The notes under the pieces were generated by a model. That model was not told the DNA's origin and searched no databases. It saw nothing but the letters and a program-made list of their open reading frames with translations. 64,000 nt of DNA, taken from contig OZ025261.1 of the NCBI GenBank assembly GCA_964019135.1, forward strand, positions 35,454,820 through 35,518,819, in the 5' to 3' direction. Position numbers and translations under genes: made by a program. This DNA is from Arenicola marina. Taxonomy: Eukaryota; Annelida; Polychaeta; Arenicolidae. Positions 1-10,735 of this stretch are shown piece by piece (the stretch's first letter is position 1; each line of letters starts with the position of its first letter).

Positions 1-639
1 CGCCCCGCCCCCCCCCCCCTTTTAGGGCCGACATTTTTGCCATTTAACATAGAAAAACCAAAAAGTTAGGTCATTACTCGAAACCGGCCCCACCTTTTAA
101 AGCATCCGACGATCGAAAGTATCATCGGGTCGGGGAATCGCGCCTGCCAACTCCCTGTAGCGGGTACGTGTTAACGAAATACCGATTTATATCAATCAAA
201 GACCTTTGTCATGTGCATGTGAGCAAAATAGCCTTTCATGACAATGAGATACCCATGCCGGGTCAGTGTGTGTATGAAACACCGATTCATGTCAACCAAA
301 TATCTTTGTCAGTTTTGTGTGACTTGAAGACATACATATGCATATTAACCAAGCCCTTGGTTAATATGCCGGGTGTGTTCGTAAACGAAATACCGATTTT
401 TTTTGTTAGTTTTGTGTGAGCTTATCAAGTTACACTCATATATGTTGTCGGGCGAGTCTGTCACAGAAGTATTGATGTGTGACAAAATACAGTGTTATCT
501 CTAGCCTAGTTAGGTCAGCGGGTGCGTCGGGTGGGCGAAAGAGGCAGAACTACAACCTGAACTTTTTTTTCTCTATTTGGATCATCTTAACCTACACAAT
601 GCACACGTCCCAACAAATCACCCGCATATCAGCTGGCAG

Positions 640-960
640 GTGCTCGTTATCATGGGCCTCACGCCTCCTCACATTGGCAAATTCGGGGGGGGGAGGGGCG
701 AGGGTCCAGGGGATCCGGATCCCCACCCCCTCTCCCTTTGAGGAAGAACGCTATGTGAGGTGGCGTGGACAACCCCCCCCCCCCCCGACCTCCCCTCGGT
801 CGTAAAAAAACTGGTGGATAACCCAATCGCGATTTTGTTCAGAGCCACCCCCTCCCACCCCCGTCGCAAGTTTGGACCCCTCACTTTTTAATTTTCTGGA
901 TCCGCCTCTAGATCTTCTACTTAGTGTGGGCGGGTGTAGGCGTCCCCCTTCCCTTATTTG
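640..960. repeat. G/C-tract repeat debris, possible hAT-type MITE remnants
   Basis: This stretch has long G and C runs, repeated 'ggatcc' boxes, the phrase 'ggcaaattc' and 'cgcaagttt', and ends in 'ggatccgcctctag'. The same phrases occur in the clearer element at 19436-19676, so this is probably a diverged relative. Ends cannot be fixed. Confidence 0.4.
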
Positions 961-1089
961 CATAGGATACTATCCATCTCCGCCTCTGATTTCGGAGAAA
1001 TATTCTCTTTGTCAAGTCATTGGGTGAATGGACAACCGATTCATGTCAACCAAATACCTTTGTCGGCGCATGCGTGACCAAAACACAAT

Positions 1090-1170
1090 CAGGGGCGGAT
1101 CCAGAAATCTGGATAGAGGGGGCCTGGTAGGTAGGGCCGCCCCCCCCCCCCCACCCCGGATCCGCCCTTG
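1090..1170. mobile_element. Very short MITE with AGGGGCGGATCC termini
   Basis: The sequence starts with 'aggggcggatcc' (1091-1102) and ends with its complement 'ggatccgccctt' (1158-1169), enclosing a C-rich core. Termini of this form are common in hAT-type MITEs of animals (established knowledge, from memory). No clean 8-bp target duplication is visible. Confidence 0.5.
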
Positions 1171-1664
1171 ACAATGTTGTCCCATATACGTGTTGTGGGT
1201 GTAAACTATAATAACCCATAAACCCAGAGGCACGGTGTGGTCCTTCATTGCTTTATTTAATCGCAATAATAAGCATCCCGGGGGTCGTGGTCATGGTTAG
1301 CGGTTGGCTGACGCTCGCGGTTCCGGTGTCCATCCTCTTCCATTCCTCTGGAGCACGTGGCGCGGGAACGCTAAGGCGGAAGTAAGTCCGCGCCCCCCGC
1401 GCAGAGGCTCATGGGAATCGACAGTCAAACTATTTGCACACTAACCAAAAAGGCATTGCCTACCCGGCAGCATACCTTTGCCATTTGTGCGCGTACCGAT
1501 TTATGTCAATCAAAAATCTTTGTCTGGTGTGTGTGTGTGTGTGTGTGAACGAAATACCGATTTGCTTCAACCACATTGTAAAGTCCGCCTTTTGGAAGAC
1601 TGACCGTTATTCGCTACAAGTTATGTTTAACATGTTAATATGCCTTAGCCACAGAATGGCCACA

Positions 1665-1747
1665 GAATGCGACTGAACACAGCCTGAAGACAGTTGGACG
1701 GAAGGGGTCCACGTCCAACTGTCTCAAGGCTGTGTTTAGTCGCATTC
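1665..1747. repeat. 83-bp near-perfect hairpin
   Basis: A 35-bp arm at 1665-1699 (starting gaatgcgact) is repeated in inverted orientation at 1713-1747 with about 32 of 35 positions matching, around a 13-nt loop. It may be a minimal foldback MITE or, if transcribed, a long hairpin RNA. There are no flanking signs that decide between these. Confidence 0.7.
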
Positions 1748-1754
1748 GAGGCTC

Positions 1755-2120
1755 ATGTATCTAGATGTTAGCTTTTAGGTACATACATGTGTGCCGCACT
1801 AATGACCGTCTTTTTGGCCTTTTTTCTCTCAATCCCCAAATTGCAGCTCTTGACTATGCGCTGTATATATTTAAGTTGATAGCGAAAGTGTTCAAATAAA
1901 ATTGCAGCTCTTGACTACATATTCCAATTGATATCGAAAGCGTTCAAATATTTAACCGCCATAAACTGTCCCACGACTGTCAGTGTCTATTTTAGATGCC
2001 CTGTTAACCATAAATGTTCTCTCAATGACCACAAAAACTCGCCCTGTCCTCTCACTCTTCAAATGCCCTCTATGGCCTGGGCGGCACACCCCCACCACTG
2101 TAGTAATGTAGTGCCACCCC
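1755..2120. repeat. Dispersed repeat shared with 49790-50110
   Basis: The order of phrases 'gtgccgc', 'ctcaatcccc', 'aaagtgttcaaat', 'tgtctatttt.gatgcc' and 'ctctatggcctgggcggcac' followed by 'ccaccactgtagtaatgtag' is also found, in the same order and orientation, at 49790-50110. It is a diverged dispersed repeat of unknown class. An internal stretch ('attgcagctcttgacta') is locally duplicated at 1841 and 1901. Confidence 0.6.
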
Positions 2121-3140
2121 CCGGGAGGATCCGAGAGCGAGTCACAACCCGAGCGATCGTCAAGGGTCCGTGGTATGCGACTCAAGAGAGAAGACTGTGG
2201 ACCTGGCATTGATTTCCTATCAGTGTGGTACGATTTATTGAGTGTCAAAGAGTTATTTCTACCGCGCGCCGTTAAGTCCGACAGCCACCTACACCACCGT
2301 GCTATCGGCCCAGTCGGACCTTTTCAATCAGTGTCTATTTTAGATGCCTATTCTAACCAAAACTTTTTCTCTCAATGGCCACACAATCGCGCACAAGTCG
2401 CCCGGGCCTCAAACGTTATAAATGTCGCTAAGGTAGTGATAGAAGTATTATTTATTTACAAGCAGGCATTAGGAATATTGCCAGAGAGTATGATCGTCAG
2501 TTACGGTGAAGTTAGACATAAAATTCATTTAATCTTCCTTTGCGCTCTTCCGAACTCACTTTGTGTGATTAAAGACATCATAATGACCGGAAAGACGTAT
2601 CCGCTGAGAGAATTATTTTTCGCAAGCTGCGCCAAATTATTCTGGTTGAAACCACATTCGATGCAATGAACGTCAAATTCATTCGTTTATATGTCTGGTT
2701 TAGACGGTCCAGTCACTTGCTAATATAAGGGGGGGGGTGGGGGGTGCATTAAACAGACTAAAAGAGGGAACGTGCACACAACGTTGCCTAGCAATGGTTG
2801 CCATTGGATGCCATTGAGACAATGGAGACAGTAGACATCATAACAGGCACGTGCTCCTTTTTTAGCTTATTTTTAGGCAGACATTTGTGGTTAATAGAGC
2901 TTCATCATGTGCAAGATTACTTTGGATAGTATAGGATGAATAGATTGCCACAGAAAGGAAAGTATGATTGAATTATCTGGGTCTCTGGGTATTGCAGCCT
3001 GTCTGTACATTTCCGAGCGCTCACTTCAATTTTAACGAAAATATCGGCCAAAAACAGTGTGAACGGCATTAATGAATTTGAGTATAGTAGTATCACAAAT
3101 TTAAGGCGGGGTATAGAGATATAGACTGTGCCGTGGCAGT
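2121..3140. other. Intergenic, no gene recognised
   Basis: A 164-codon open frame at 2175-2669 (+) has no recognisable domain, and the sequence lacks the codon bias seen in the real exons further on. A G-run lies at 2730-2742. Nothing else can be supported. Confidence 0.4.
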
Positions 3141-5574
3141 CATGTTTTCCTCGCGTGATGGCACCGCCAATCACCAGGACGTTCTCACGCCGCACGTCTT
3201 CCTCGCGTGATGGCACCGCCAATCACCACGACGTTCTCACGCCGCACGTCTTCCTCGCGTGATGCCACCGCCAATCACCACGACGTTCTCACGCCGCACG
3301 TCTTCCTCGGGTGATGCCACCGCCAATCACCAGGACGTTCTCACGCCGCACGTCTTCCTCGCGTGTTGGCACCGCCAATCACCAGGATGTTCTCGCGCCG
3401 CACGTCTTCCTCGCGTGTTGGCACCGCAAATTACCAGGACGTTCTCACGCCGCACGTCTTCCTCGCGTGTTGGCACCGCCAATCACCAGGACGTTCTCGC
3501 GCCGCACGTCTTCCTCGCGTGTTGGCATCGCCAATCACCAGGACGTGCTCACGTCGCACGTCTTTCTCGCGTGTTGGCATCGCCAATCACCAGGACGTTC
3601 TCGCCCCGTCTTCCTCGCGTGATGGCATCGCCAATCACCAGGACGTTCTCACGCCGCACATCTTCCTCGCGTGATGGCACCGCCAATCACCAGGACGTTC
3701 CCACGCCGCACGTCTTCCTCGCGTGATGGCACCGCCAATCACCACGACGTTCACACGCCGCACGTCTTCCTCGCGTGATGCCACCGCCAATCACCAGGAC
3801 GTTCTCACGCCGCACGTCTTCCTCGCGTGTTGGCACCGCCAATCACCAGGACGTTCTCGCGCCGCACGTCTTCCTCGCGTGTTGGCACCGCCAATCACCA
3901 GGACGTTCTCGCGCCGCACGTCTTCCTCGCGTGATGGCACCGCCAATCACCAGGACGTTCTCGCGCCGCACGTCTTCCTCGCGTGTTGGCACCGCCAATT
4001 ACCGGGACGTTCTCACGCCGCACGTCTTCCTCGCGTGTTGGCACCGCCAATCACCAGGACGTTCTCACGCCGCACGTTTTCTTCGCGTGTTGGCACCGCC
4101 AATTACCAGGACGTTCTCACGCCGCACGTCTTCCTCGCGTGTTGGCATCGCCAATCACCAGGACGTTCTCACGCCGCACGTCTTCCTCGCGTGTTGGCAC
4201 CGCCAATCACCAAGACGTTCTCACGCCGCACGTCTTCCTCGCGTGTTGGCACCGCCAATCACCAGGACGTTCTCGTGCCGCACGTCTTCCTCGCGTGATG
4301 GCACCGCCAATCACCAGGACGCGTGCTCACGCCGCACGTCTTCCTCGCGTGTTGGCACCGACAATCACGAGGACGTTCTCACGCCGCACGTCTTCCTCGC
4401 GTGTTGGCACCGCCAATCACCAGGACGTTCTCACGCGCACGTCTTCCTCGCGTGTTGGCACCGCCAATCACCAGGACGTTCTCGCGCCGCACGTCTTCCT
4501 CGCGTGTTGGCACCGCCAATCACCAGGACGTGCTCACGCCGCCCGTCTTCTTCGCGTGTTGGCACCGCCAATCACCAAGACGTTCTCACGTCGCACGTCT
4601 TCCTCGCGTGTTGGCATCGCCAATCACCAGGACGTTCTCGCCCCGTCTTCCTCGCGTGATGGCATCGCCAATCACCAGGACGTTCTCACGCCGCACGTCT
4701 TCCTCGCGTGATGGCACCGCCAATCACCAGGACGTTCTCACGCCGCACGTCTTCCTCGCGTGTTGGCACCGCCAATCACCAGGACGTTCTCACGCCGCAC
4801 GTCTTCCTCGCGTGTTGGCACCGCCAATCACCAGGACGTTCTCACGCCGCACGTCTTCCTCGCGTGATGGCACCGCCAATCACCAGGACGCGTGCTCACG
4901 CCGCACGTCTTCCTCGCGTGTTGGCACCGCCAATCACCAGGACGTTCTCACGCCGCACGTTTTCCTCGCGTGTTGGCACCGCCAATCACCAGGACGTTCT
5001 CACGCGCACGTCTTCCTCGCGTGTTGGCACCGCCAATCACCAGGACGTTCTCGCGCCGCACGTCTTCCTCGCGTGTTGGCACCGCCAATCACCAGGACGT
5101 TCTCACGCCGCACGTCTTCTTCGCGTGTTGGCACCGCCAATCACCAGGACGTTCTCACGCGCACGCCTTCCTCGCGTGTTGGCACCGCCAATCACCAGGA
5201 CGTTCTCGCGCCGCACGTCTTCCTCGCGTGTTGGCACCGCCAATCACCAGGACGTGCTCACGCCGCACGTCTTCTTCGCGTGTTGGCACCGCCAATCACC
5301 AAGACGTTCTCACGCCGCACGTCTTCCTCGCGTGATGGCACCGCCAATCACCAGGACGTTCTCGTGCCGCACATCTTCCTCGCGTGATGGCATCGCCAAT
5401 CACCAGGACGTTCTCAGGCCGCACGTCTTCCTCGCGTGATGGCACCGCCAATCACCAGGACGTGCTCGCGCCGCACGTCTTCCTCGCGTGTTGGCACCGC
5501 CAATCACCAGGATGTTCTCACGCCGCACGTCTTCCTCGCGTGTTGGCACCGCCAATCACCAGGACGTTCTCGCT
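3141..5574. repeat. 52-bp minisatellite, about 46 copies
   Basis: The unit begins 'caccgccaatcaccaggacg', continues 'ttctcacgccgcacgtcttc' and ends 'ctcgcgtgttgg', 52 bp in all. Variants alternate gtgttgg with gtgatgg, and a few units lack 5-10 bp (for example near 3603, 4435 and 4645). Because 52 is not a multiple of 3 and the unit lacks stops in the forward direction, all three + frames stay open for long distances. These open frames are artefacts of the repeat, not genes. The array ends abruptly against the retroelement fragment. Confidence 0.93.
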
Positions 5575-7195
5575 GGTGTGCCATGCTTCATGGATGGCCC
5601 GAAGGACGACCGGTCTGAAGACTTCGGGAACAAGGAGTTGCTTCAGCTCCCCGAGGAGGGGATCCGTCCCCTTTCGGCAGAGGACGCCGTTAGTCCGCTC
5701 CAGCCGATCCCACGGTCACAACAAAGCCACTGCCTTGCCAGAGAGCTCCTTCCGTTGGTCCGCATCTGGTCGCTGTCTCTGCCAGTTTGAGTCCAGACAG
5801 GTCGTTGGGTTGCCTGCTGGGGAACGACATCTGCGAGGTATCAGGGTTTCCCGTCGCTTGAACCCACAGTCAGCCGACCCTACGCAGATCTGGGATACCG
5901 CAGCGGTGGCAGACTCGTCCGTTCCGGCGCCGACCAACGCTATGGGAACTGTCGTCGTGCGTACCTTGTTTACCGCCACGACATCCTCAGATGGCTGATC
6001 TGCCGCCCCTCGACTCGGCTGGCGAGACAGTGCATCGGCATTGGCGTTAGCGCGTCCCGTCCGGTAACGGACGTCAAAGTCAAACAAGGCGAGCTGCGCG
6101 GCCCATCGCTGCTCTACGGCTCCCAGTCTGCTCCTGCTTTCTAGGCAACTATAGTTGCTATCGTTCTTTTCGGTGGGCCGCAAGCGTCAACTGGCGAAGG
6201 TCTTGAGACAGGCGTTGACCTCGACGATAAATGGCTGGGCATAGTTGTATCGGGACGTCAGCTCCCGTAACGGTGCCTGGTGCTCCGCCAGCCACCTGTT
6301 CGGAAAGGGCAGGTGCAGCCGCTTCTTGGCGCTGATCTTCCCGTTGCACCTGTTGACCAGGTCGTGGAGCGGCCCCGCCACCTTAGCAAAGTACGGCACA
6401 TAGCGCCTGTAGTAAGAACAGAAGCCACTGTTCCTGGCATCGGTTAGATCAAGGGTGGACTTTAACGTGTCCGAATGAACCAAGACGTCACCCAGGTACA
6501 CCATCAATATCTGGAAGATAAGAAATCGTTCATTGTTGCATGAATCTGCTGTTGAAAGGTTGCTGGGGCATTGCATAATCCAAACGGCATTCAGTTATAC
6601 TCATACAAGCCAAATGGCGTCATGAACGGCGTCTGGTGCCGATCCGTGTCGTCCATGGCCACCTGGTGATATACGGACGCCAGATCCAGGGTTGAGAAAA
6701 ATTATCTCCTCTCAACGCGTCCCAAGACTCTTCGATGCGGGTCCCCTCCCTCAGGTTGAGGAGGCTTATCTCGGCCCGCTCCCGCAACACGTGCTTCAGG
6801 TGCCGCCGCAGCTGCGGGTTCGCCACCCCCTCAACAAACTGGTTGAGGAGCGTGACGTCCGCGCTGGCAAGCGCCCGAGCGTCCCGGCCCTTTACCTGGT
6901 TGACAAGAGTTGACAGTTCGCACGAATACTCTCGTAGGGTCTCTCCGGGCCTCTGGCGTCATAGACGCAATGCAGCAGCTGAGCCACTGACCCCACCGAG
7001 GCGAGTGTTTCCATCACGACTTGCAGCGTTCTCGGCCATTGTTGAAGGAGCACCTCGTGTCCTCCAGGCGAGCCAACACAAAGTCCACGGCGTCCGCGTC
7101 TGAGAGGTGGCGGGAACGAATGACATAGCTGACCTCATCGCAGAACTCCTCAATCAGCTCTCCGCCGTTTCTGTACCCGTGATGGCGTACATGTG
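5575..7195 (-). mobile_element. Ty3/gypsy LTR-retrotransposon fragment (fossil)
   Basis: Read on the minus strand, the fragment runs from a gag-like segment (about 7190-6960) through reverse transcriptase (about 6830-6400) and RNase H (about 6190-5990, with the typical 'NADALSR' motif) to the start of the integrase zinc-binding region (about 5690-5580). It stops there at the border of the 52-bp array. No LTRs are visible. The coding region is broken several times over and clearly old. It lies just upstream of the kinase exon on the opposite strand. Confidence 0.85.
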
Positions 7196-7357
7196 CCTTT
7201 TTGGGACTTGCAAAAGTAAAACTCTTAAGTTGGTCTACAAAACCCAAAACATGTTAACTACAGATTGTCTCTGATCCTTAGCTAAATCATCCTAAACATA
7301 ATCCTTACTGGTCTAACAAAAGTGTTATAAATAATGTTTTTTGTATGGATTTAACAG

Positions 7358-9632
7358 GAGAAACTTCCCTCGCAAGAAGATATGAAAGTGACCTTCATCA
7401 AAGAGGGCATCGTCATTATCGACCCGGAAAAGATCAAAGGAAAAACCGAGATCGGTAGAGGGGCTTACGGCAAGGTGTTCAAGGGTAAACTTCAAGGTAT
7501 GACGCTTCCCGCATTCCTTAAAGTTTCTATTTGCACAATTTTGGCGTGGAAGGGTTCGGTCAGATCGGAGCGAGGCCCCTTCGCTGTTGAAACAGCCGTA
7601 AACAGTATATGACACAATCAGTCAAGTCCTCTGTCGGAAGATTGTATCAATGCGGGTTACGTCAGTGTGCTGACGTCATTACACAATTCTGTGTGTGCCC
7701 GTCCGTTTAACTTTATTGAGACAGTAACATTAAATATCTATCATGTTTCACAAACGGGTTACCATCTGCCAAGTGTGAAAGGCGACTGACTTGTCTGACT
7801 CCTGTCCCAGCAAACAGGTTAACGTCATGACAACGTCGACACAACGTTATCCATTTTTGGGATAACGTTGTGACCGCGTGAAAATGTATGTTTTTTACGT
7901 TGCCCGAACGTTTTCAGATAACGTTGTCAGACATTTAGTCCAGTATTAAAACTGTGCCTTCTGTGAGAAACAAATGTGTATATGATGAATTAATCAGAAG
8001 CATGAATGTCAAAGACAATCAATTATATATTGTTTCGATGATGTCTGATTTTTCAGGCAACGTCGTCCTGACGTTGTGAAAACTGCTACGCGCAGACAAA
8101 TTTCATTAGTCACTACACATGGTTTTATTTTGATGGAAATAGGCTAAAAAATATTGATTCAGTGTTTGTGACAAACGTTGTAACAACGTTGTACTGATGC
8201 TAACTTTGAGATGACGTGATAACAATAAAAAACCAACGTTGTGCGAACGTTTTGTGTTTGCTGGGGTTTTGTCTGTCACCTGGATATATGGTCTGGAAGT
8301 TCTTATTATATATACAAATATATATGACGTAACAACTCGTCATATCTGGAGATAATTGTTTATATATCATTAATTATTCGTTATGTATCCCGAGACTAAC
8401 CAAACTTGGTATTCCTGTGCACCACCAGCAGTTCATTTGAGTGAGACTACCCATTATTTGGGACCGAAGGGAATGAAAGTGTACGTGTTATGTTGGCGCT
8501 GGTGTCACGGTCTTATTTCATGGCGCGTCACTAATAAACACAACTTGGCTGGGCGGGAGGTTTGATTGAATGGTTTAGGTAGAAACTCCAGGCAAACCCA
8601 GTCTGTATAGATCATATCGTGATAATGGGAATGGCCAAATGGAGAGGAGCCATGTCTCCGGGAGTAACGCCTTACTCTCTGAGACGAAAAACATTGTATC
8701 TTTATCTAGCATCGACATGTAACATTTTCACAGATCTGTGGGGCGCGCACTACACAGGCATCATGTCTTAGATCTTACATACAAAAGCACTCTTCATTCC
8801 AGACGGCACGGATGTAGTCACAAAAATTATGCAGAGGTTGGACAACAGGACGACACAATTAAGCTTCAAGGAGATCCGCTTCTTGGGCAAGGCCAATCAT
8901 CCTAACTTAGCGCACCTTCACGGTGCCACGCTGAATCCACTCGCTCCAGTCATGAGCTTCGTCGCCTTCGACCTGGAGCAGCTGGGGGTTCCGGAGGCCA
9001 AAGGCCTACCCAGGGGAAACAACCTGGGGGAGCTAATGGATATTCTACACTCCAAGTCATTGGTGGAAGCTCTTGGGGTGAGGCGAGGCATCATTTGCAA
9101 GGCGGCCATGGATGTGGCTCGGGGCCTCAACAGTCTCCACGCCATGAAAACGTGCCATCGCGATCTCAAACCAGGCAACGTGCTTGTGGGCAACCAAGGA
9201 CGCCACCTCGTTTGTAAGCTCACCGACTTCGGCGAGGCCAGGTCATCGAGTCTTCAGACCGCGATCGTCCCCCAGAAGGTCAACAGAGACGTGCTCCGTG
9301 GAACGACGGTCTTCCTAGCCCCGGAACAGACTTTAGCCACCATCAGCAAGATTGGCATCGAAGGCCTCAAAAAGGTCGACGTTTGGGCGTATGGCTTGAT
9401 TGTCTTTTGCATCATCAACCCAGACCTGAATTGCCCCTGGGCTATTGAGTACGAACGAGGGCTGTACATGGAGATTCACAAGGCGATGAAAGACAAACGA
9501 CTTCCGGAGTCGGGTTCCTACCGTGACCTTCACAAGGTGACAAGGCTCGGTGAAGTGTACGAGGGCTGCTGCCAGTACGACCCAAAGGGCCGCCTCACCA
9601 TGGCCGGCATCATGGATATCTTCCTCGGGTAA
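7358..9632 (+). CDS. Protein kinase, TKL-like, two exons
   Basis: Two exons join in frame: 7358-7496 (acceptor aacag, donor caag/gtatg) and 8803-9632 (acceptor ttccag). Counting from the ATG at 7382 the protein has 314 residues; an upstream exon is possible, since 7358-7381 is also open. Visible kinase motifs are the glycine loop GRGAYGKV (25-32), the VAIK-type lysine K46 in 'VVTKIM', a helix-C glutamate near 62, HRDLKPGN (157-164), DFG (180-182), APE (211-213) and DVWAYG (231-236). All catalytic residues are present, so it should be active. There is no signal peptide or membrane segment; it is probably a cytosolic Ser/Thr or dual-specificity kinase. A poly(A) signal 31 bases after the stop supports the end. 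The exact subfamily is not recognised. The intron holds a MITE. Confidence 0.85.
7806..8265. mobile_element. MITE with CCCAGCAAAC termini, rich in AACGTT
   Basis: The element starts 'cccagcaaac' and ends 'gtttgctggg', and its interior repeats 'aacgtt' and 'acgttgt' many times. It sits within the kinase intron. The same terminal word 'ccagcaaac' starts the array at 36821. No transposase is encoded. Confidence 0.75.
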
Positions 9633-9662
9633 CAATATATACAATATACATATATGTCAACA

Positions 9663-9668
9663 AATAAA
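9663..9668 (+). promoter_or_regulatory. Poly(A) signal of the kinase gene
   Basis: AATAAA lies 31 bases after the kinase stop codon. A GTAA at the stop could otherwise have been read as a splice donor; the signal favours the stop as the true end. Confidence 0.6.
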
Positions 9669-10600
9669 TGATCCAGGGAGTAGCATCCATGTGTGAGCTC
9701 CCTCTCTAAAAATGGCCTGCCTATACATTAATTACTCAGTGTCCGGTATCGATTTTTTTTCAAAATTCACAGCGTCGAATGTCGATTTTTCACGACGTTC
9801 TCCATCGCTTGTCCAGTGTCGTATTTTTGTCAATGCCGCTTTGTCAGATCCTCAGTGCCGAAATTTGGGGAATAATGCCGAATCTGCGTCTGCATCTATC
9901 TTGCATCTTGGAACCCTCTCTGTCAAGCGTAACTGGTACGTCAAAGTTTCTCGTACAGCAATTGTCCAGCTACACAACTATATATTGGTTTAAATGTCTA
10001 CTTATTCACTAAAAACCTAAATACATCATTTCCATTGAAAATGCTCAAAAAGTTTTTCAAGGAAAATGTTGCTGTATAACTAACTTATATATGCATATAT
10101 ACTTCCATGATTTTAACGTTTAGCTGTTTACAACTTGTAGACACATGCAAGATCGCTGGTGTGAGGCTATGGATGAGAAAACTCCAGCGACCAAGCGACG
10201 TGACTCAGGTTTGGAGTGTTATAGCCTACAGTGAAATAGTGACTTCTTATTATAATTAGGTGTGAATTCCTCCTGTGTATTCTGCTGCAGTCATACGCTA
10301 CGCGCGGCAACCAGTCGCGCTTAAATGCCATCACAAAGGTGGATTGATCTATAGCCGTCCAGCATTTCACGCTACTTATCGTGCAAAAAAAAATTTTACT
10401 ATCAATAATGGAAATTATAATACTTATATATATGAAGACGAGTTTGCAAATCCAGTAGATTCCAGATGAAGCGCTACCGATAGGTTTTATTTTAATGATG
10501 GCGGCTTCATTTATGCTAGTGAACTGATACATAATAGTGTGCAATAGTACACCCGTTTGCCGTAGCGTAAGGTATACATATATGGAACAGTAAACACATT
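9669..10600. other. Short intergenic region between kinase and OGFR-like genes
   Basis: The part at 9725-9910 carries degenerate repeats of 'cagtgtcgatttttc', related to 16400-16600 on the other strand. The remainder is AT-rich with no gene seen. Confidence 0.45.
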
Positions 10601-10735
10601 GAGTGCGTATCGGTAGGGGCCGCACCGCCGCCGGCAGGGGCAGCACCGCCCCCGGCAGGGGCAGCACCGCCCCCGGCAGGGGCAGCACCGGCAGCGCGCC
10701 ACTCCACTCACGGCAAAGACGCAGCCGACCGCGAC
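10600..10735 (+). promoter_or_regulatory. GC-rich proximal promoter / 5' UTR of the OGFR-like gene
   Basis: A 21-bp unit 'ggcaggggcagcaccgcccc' plus c is repeated about three times (10630-10690) in an otherwise AT-rich area, with clustered CpG, ending directly at the start codon context 'gcgacATGG'. This looks like a CpG-type promoter with GC boxes; no TATA box is evident. Confidence 0.5.

Larger units (their letters stand above)
160..1570. repeat. Degenerate dispersed repeat with ACCGATTT-ATGTCAA cores
   Basis: A short unit with the core 'accgatt(t/c)atgtcaa(t/c)caaa' followed by 'ctttgtc' recurs at about 178, 280, 1035 and 1497, with a weaker copy near 395 and a (GT)n run near 1530. The copies at 160-420 form an imperfect tandem. 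The rest are separated by other repeats, so this looks like an old minisatellite broken up by insertions. The short open frames here have no recognisable protein content. Confidence 0.5.

Noticed and set aside
2175-2669. 164-codon open frame as a gene
   Set aside because: No recognisable domain, overlaps a dispersed repeat at its start and has no splice or poly(A) support.
3259-5998. Overlapping repeat-protein frames on the + strand
   Set aside because: All three frames encode the same cycling peptide because the 52-bp unit shifts frame each turn. There is no start context, no non-repeat domain and no splice support.
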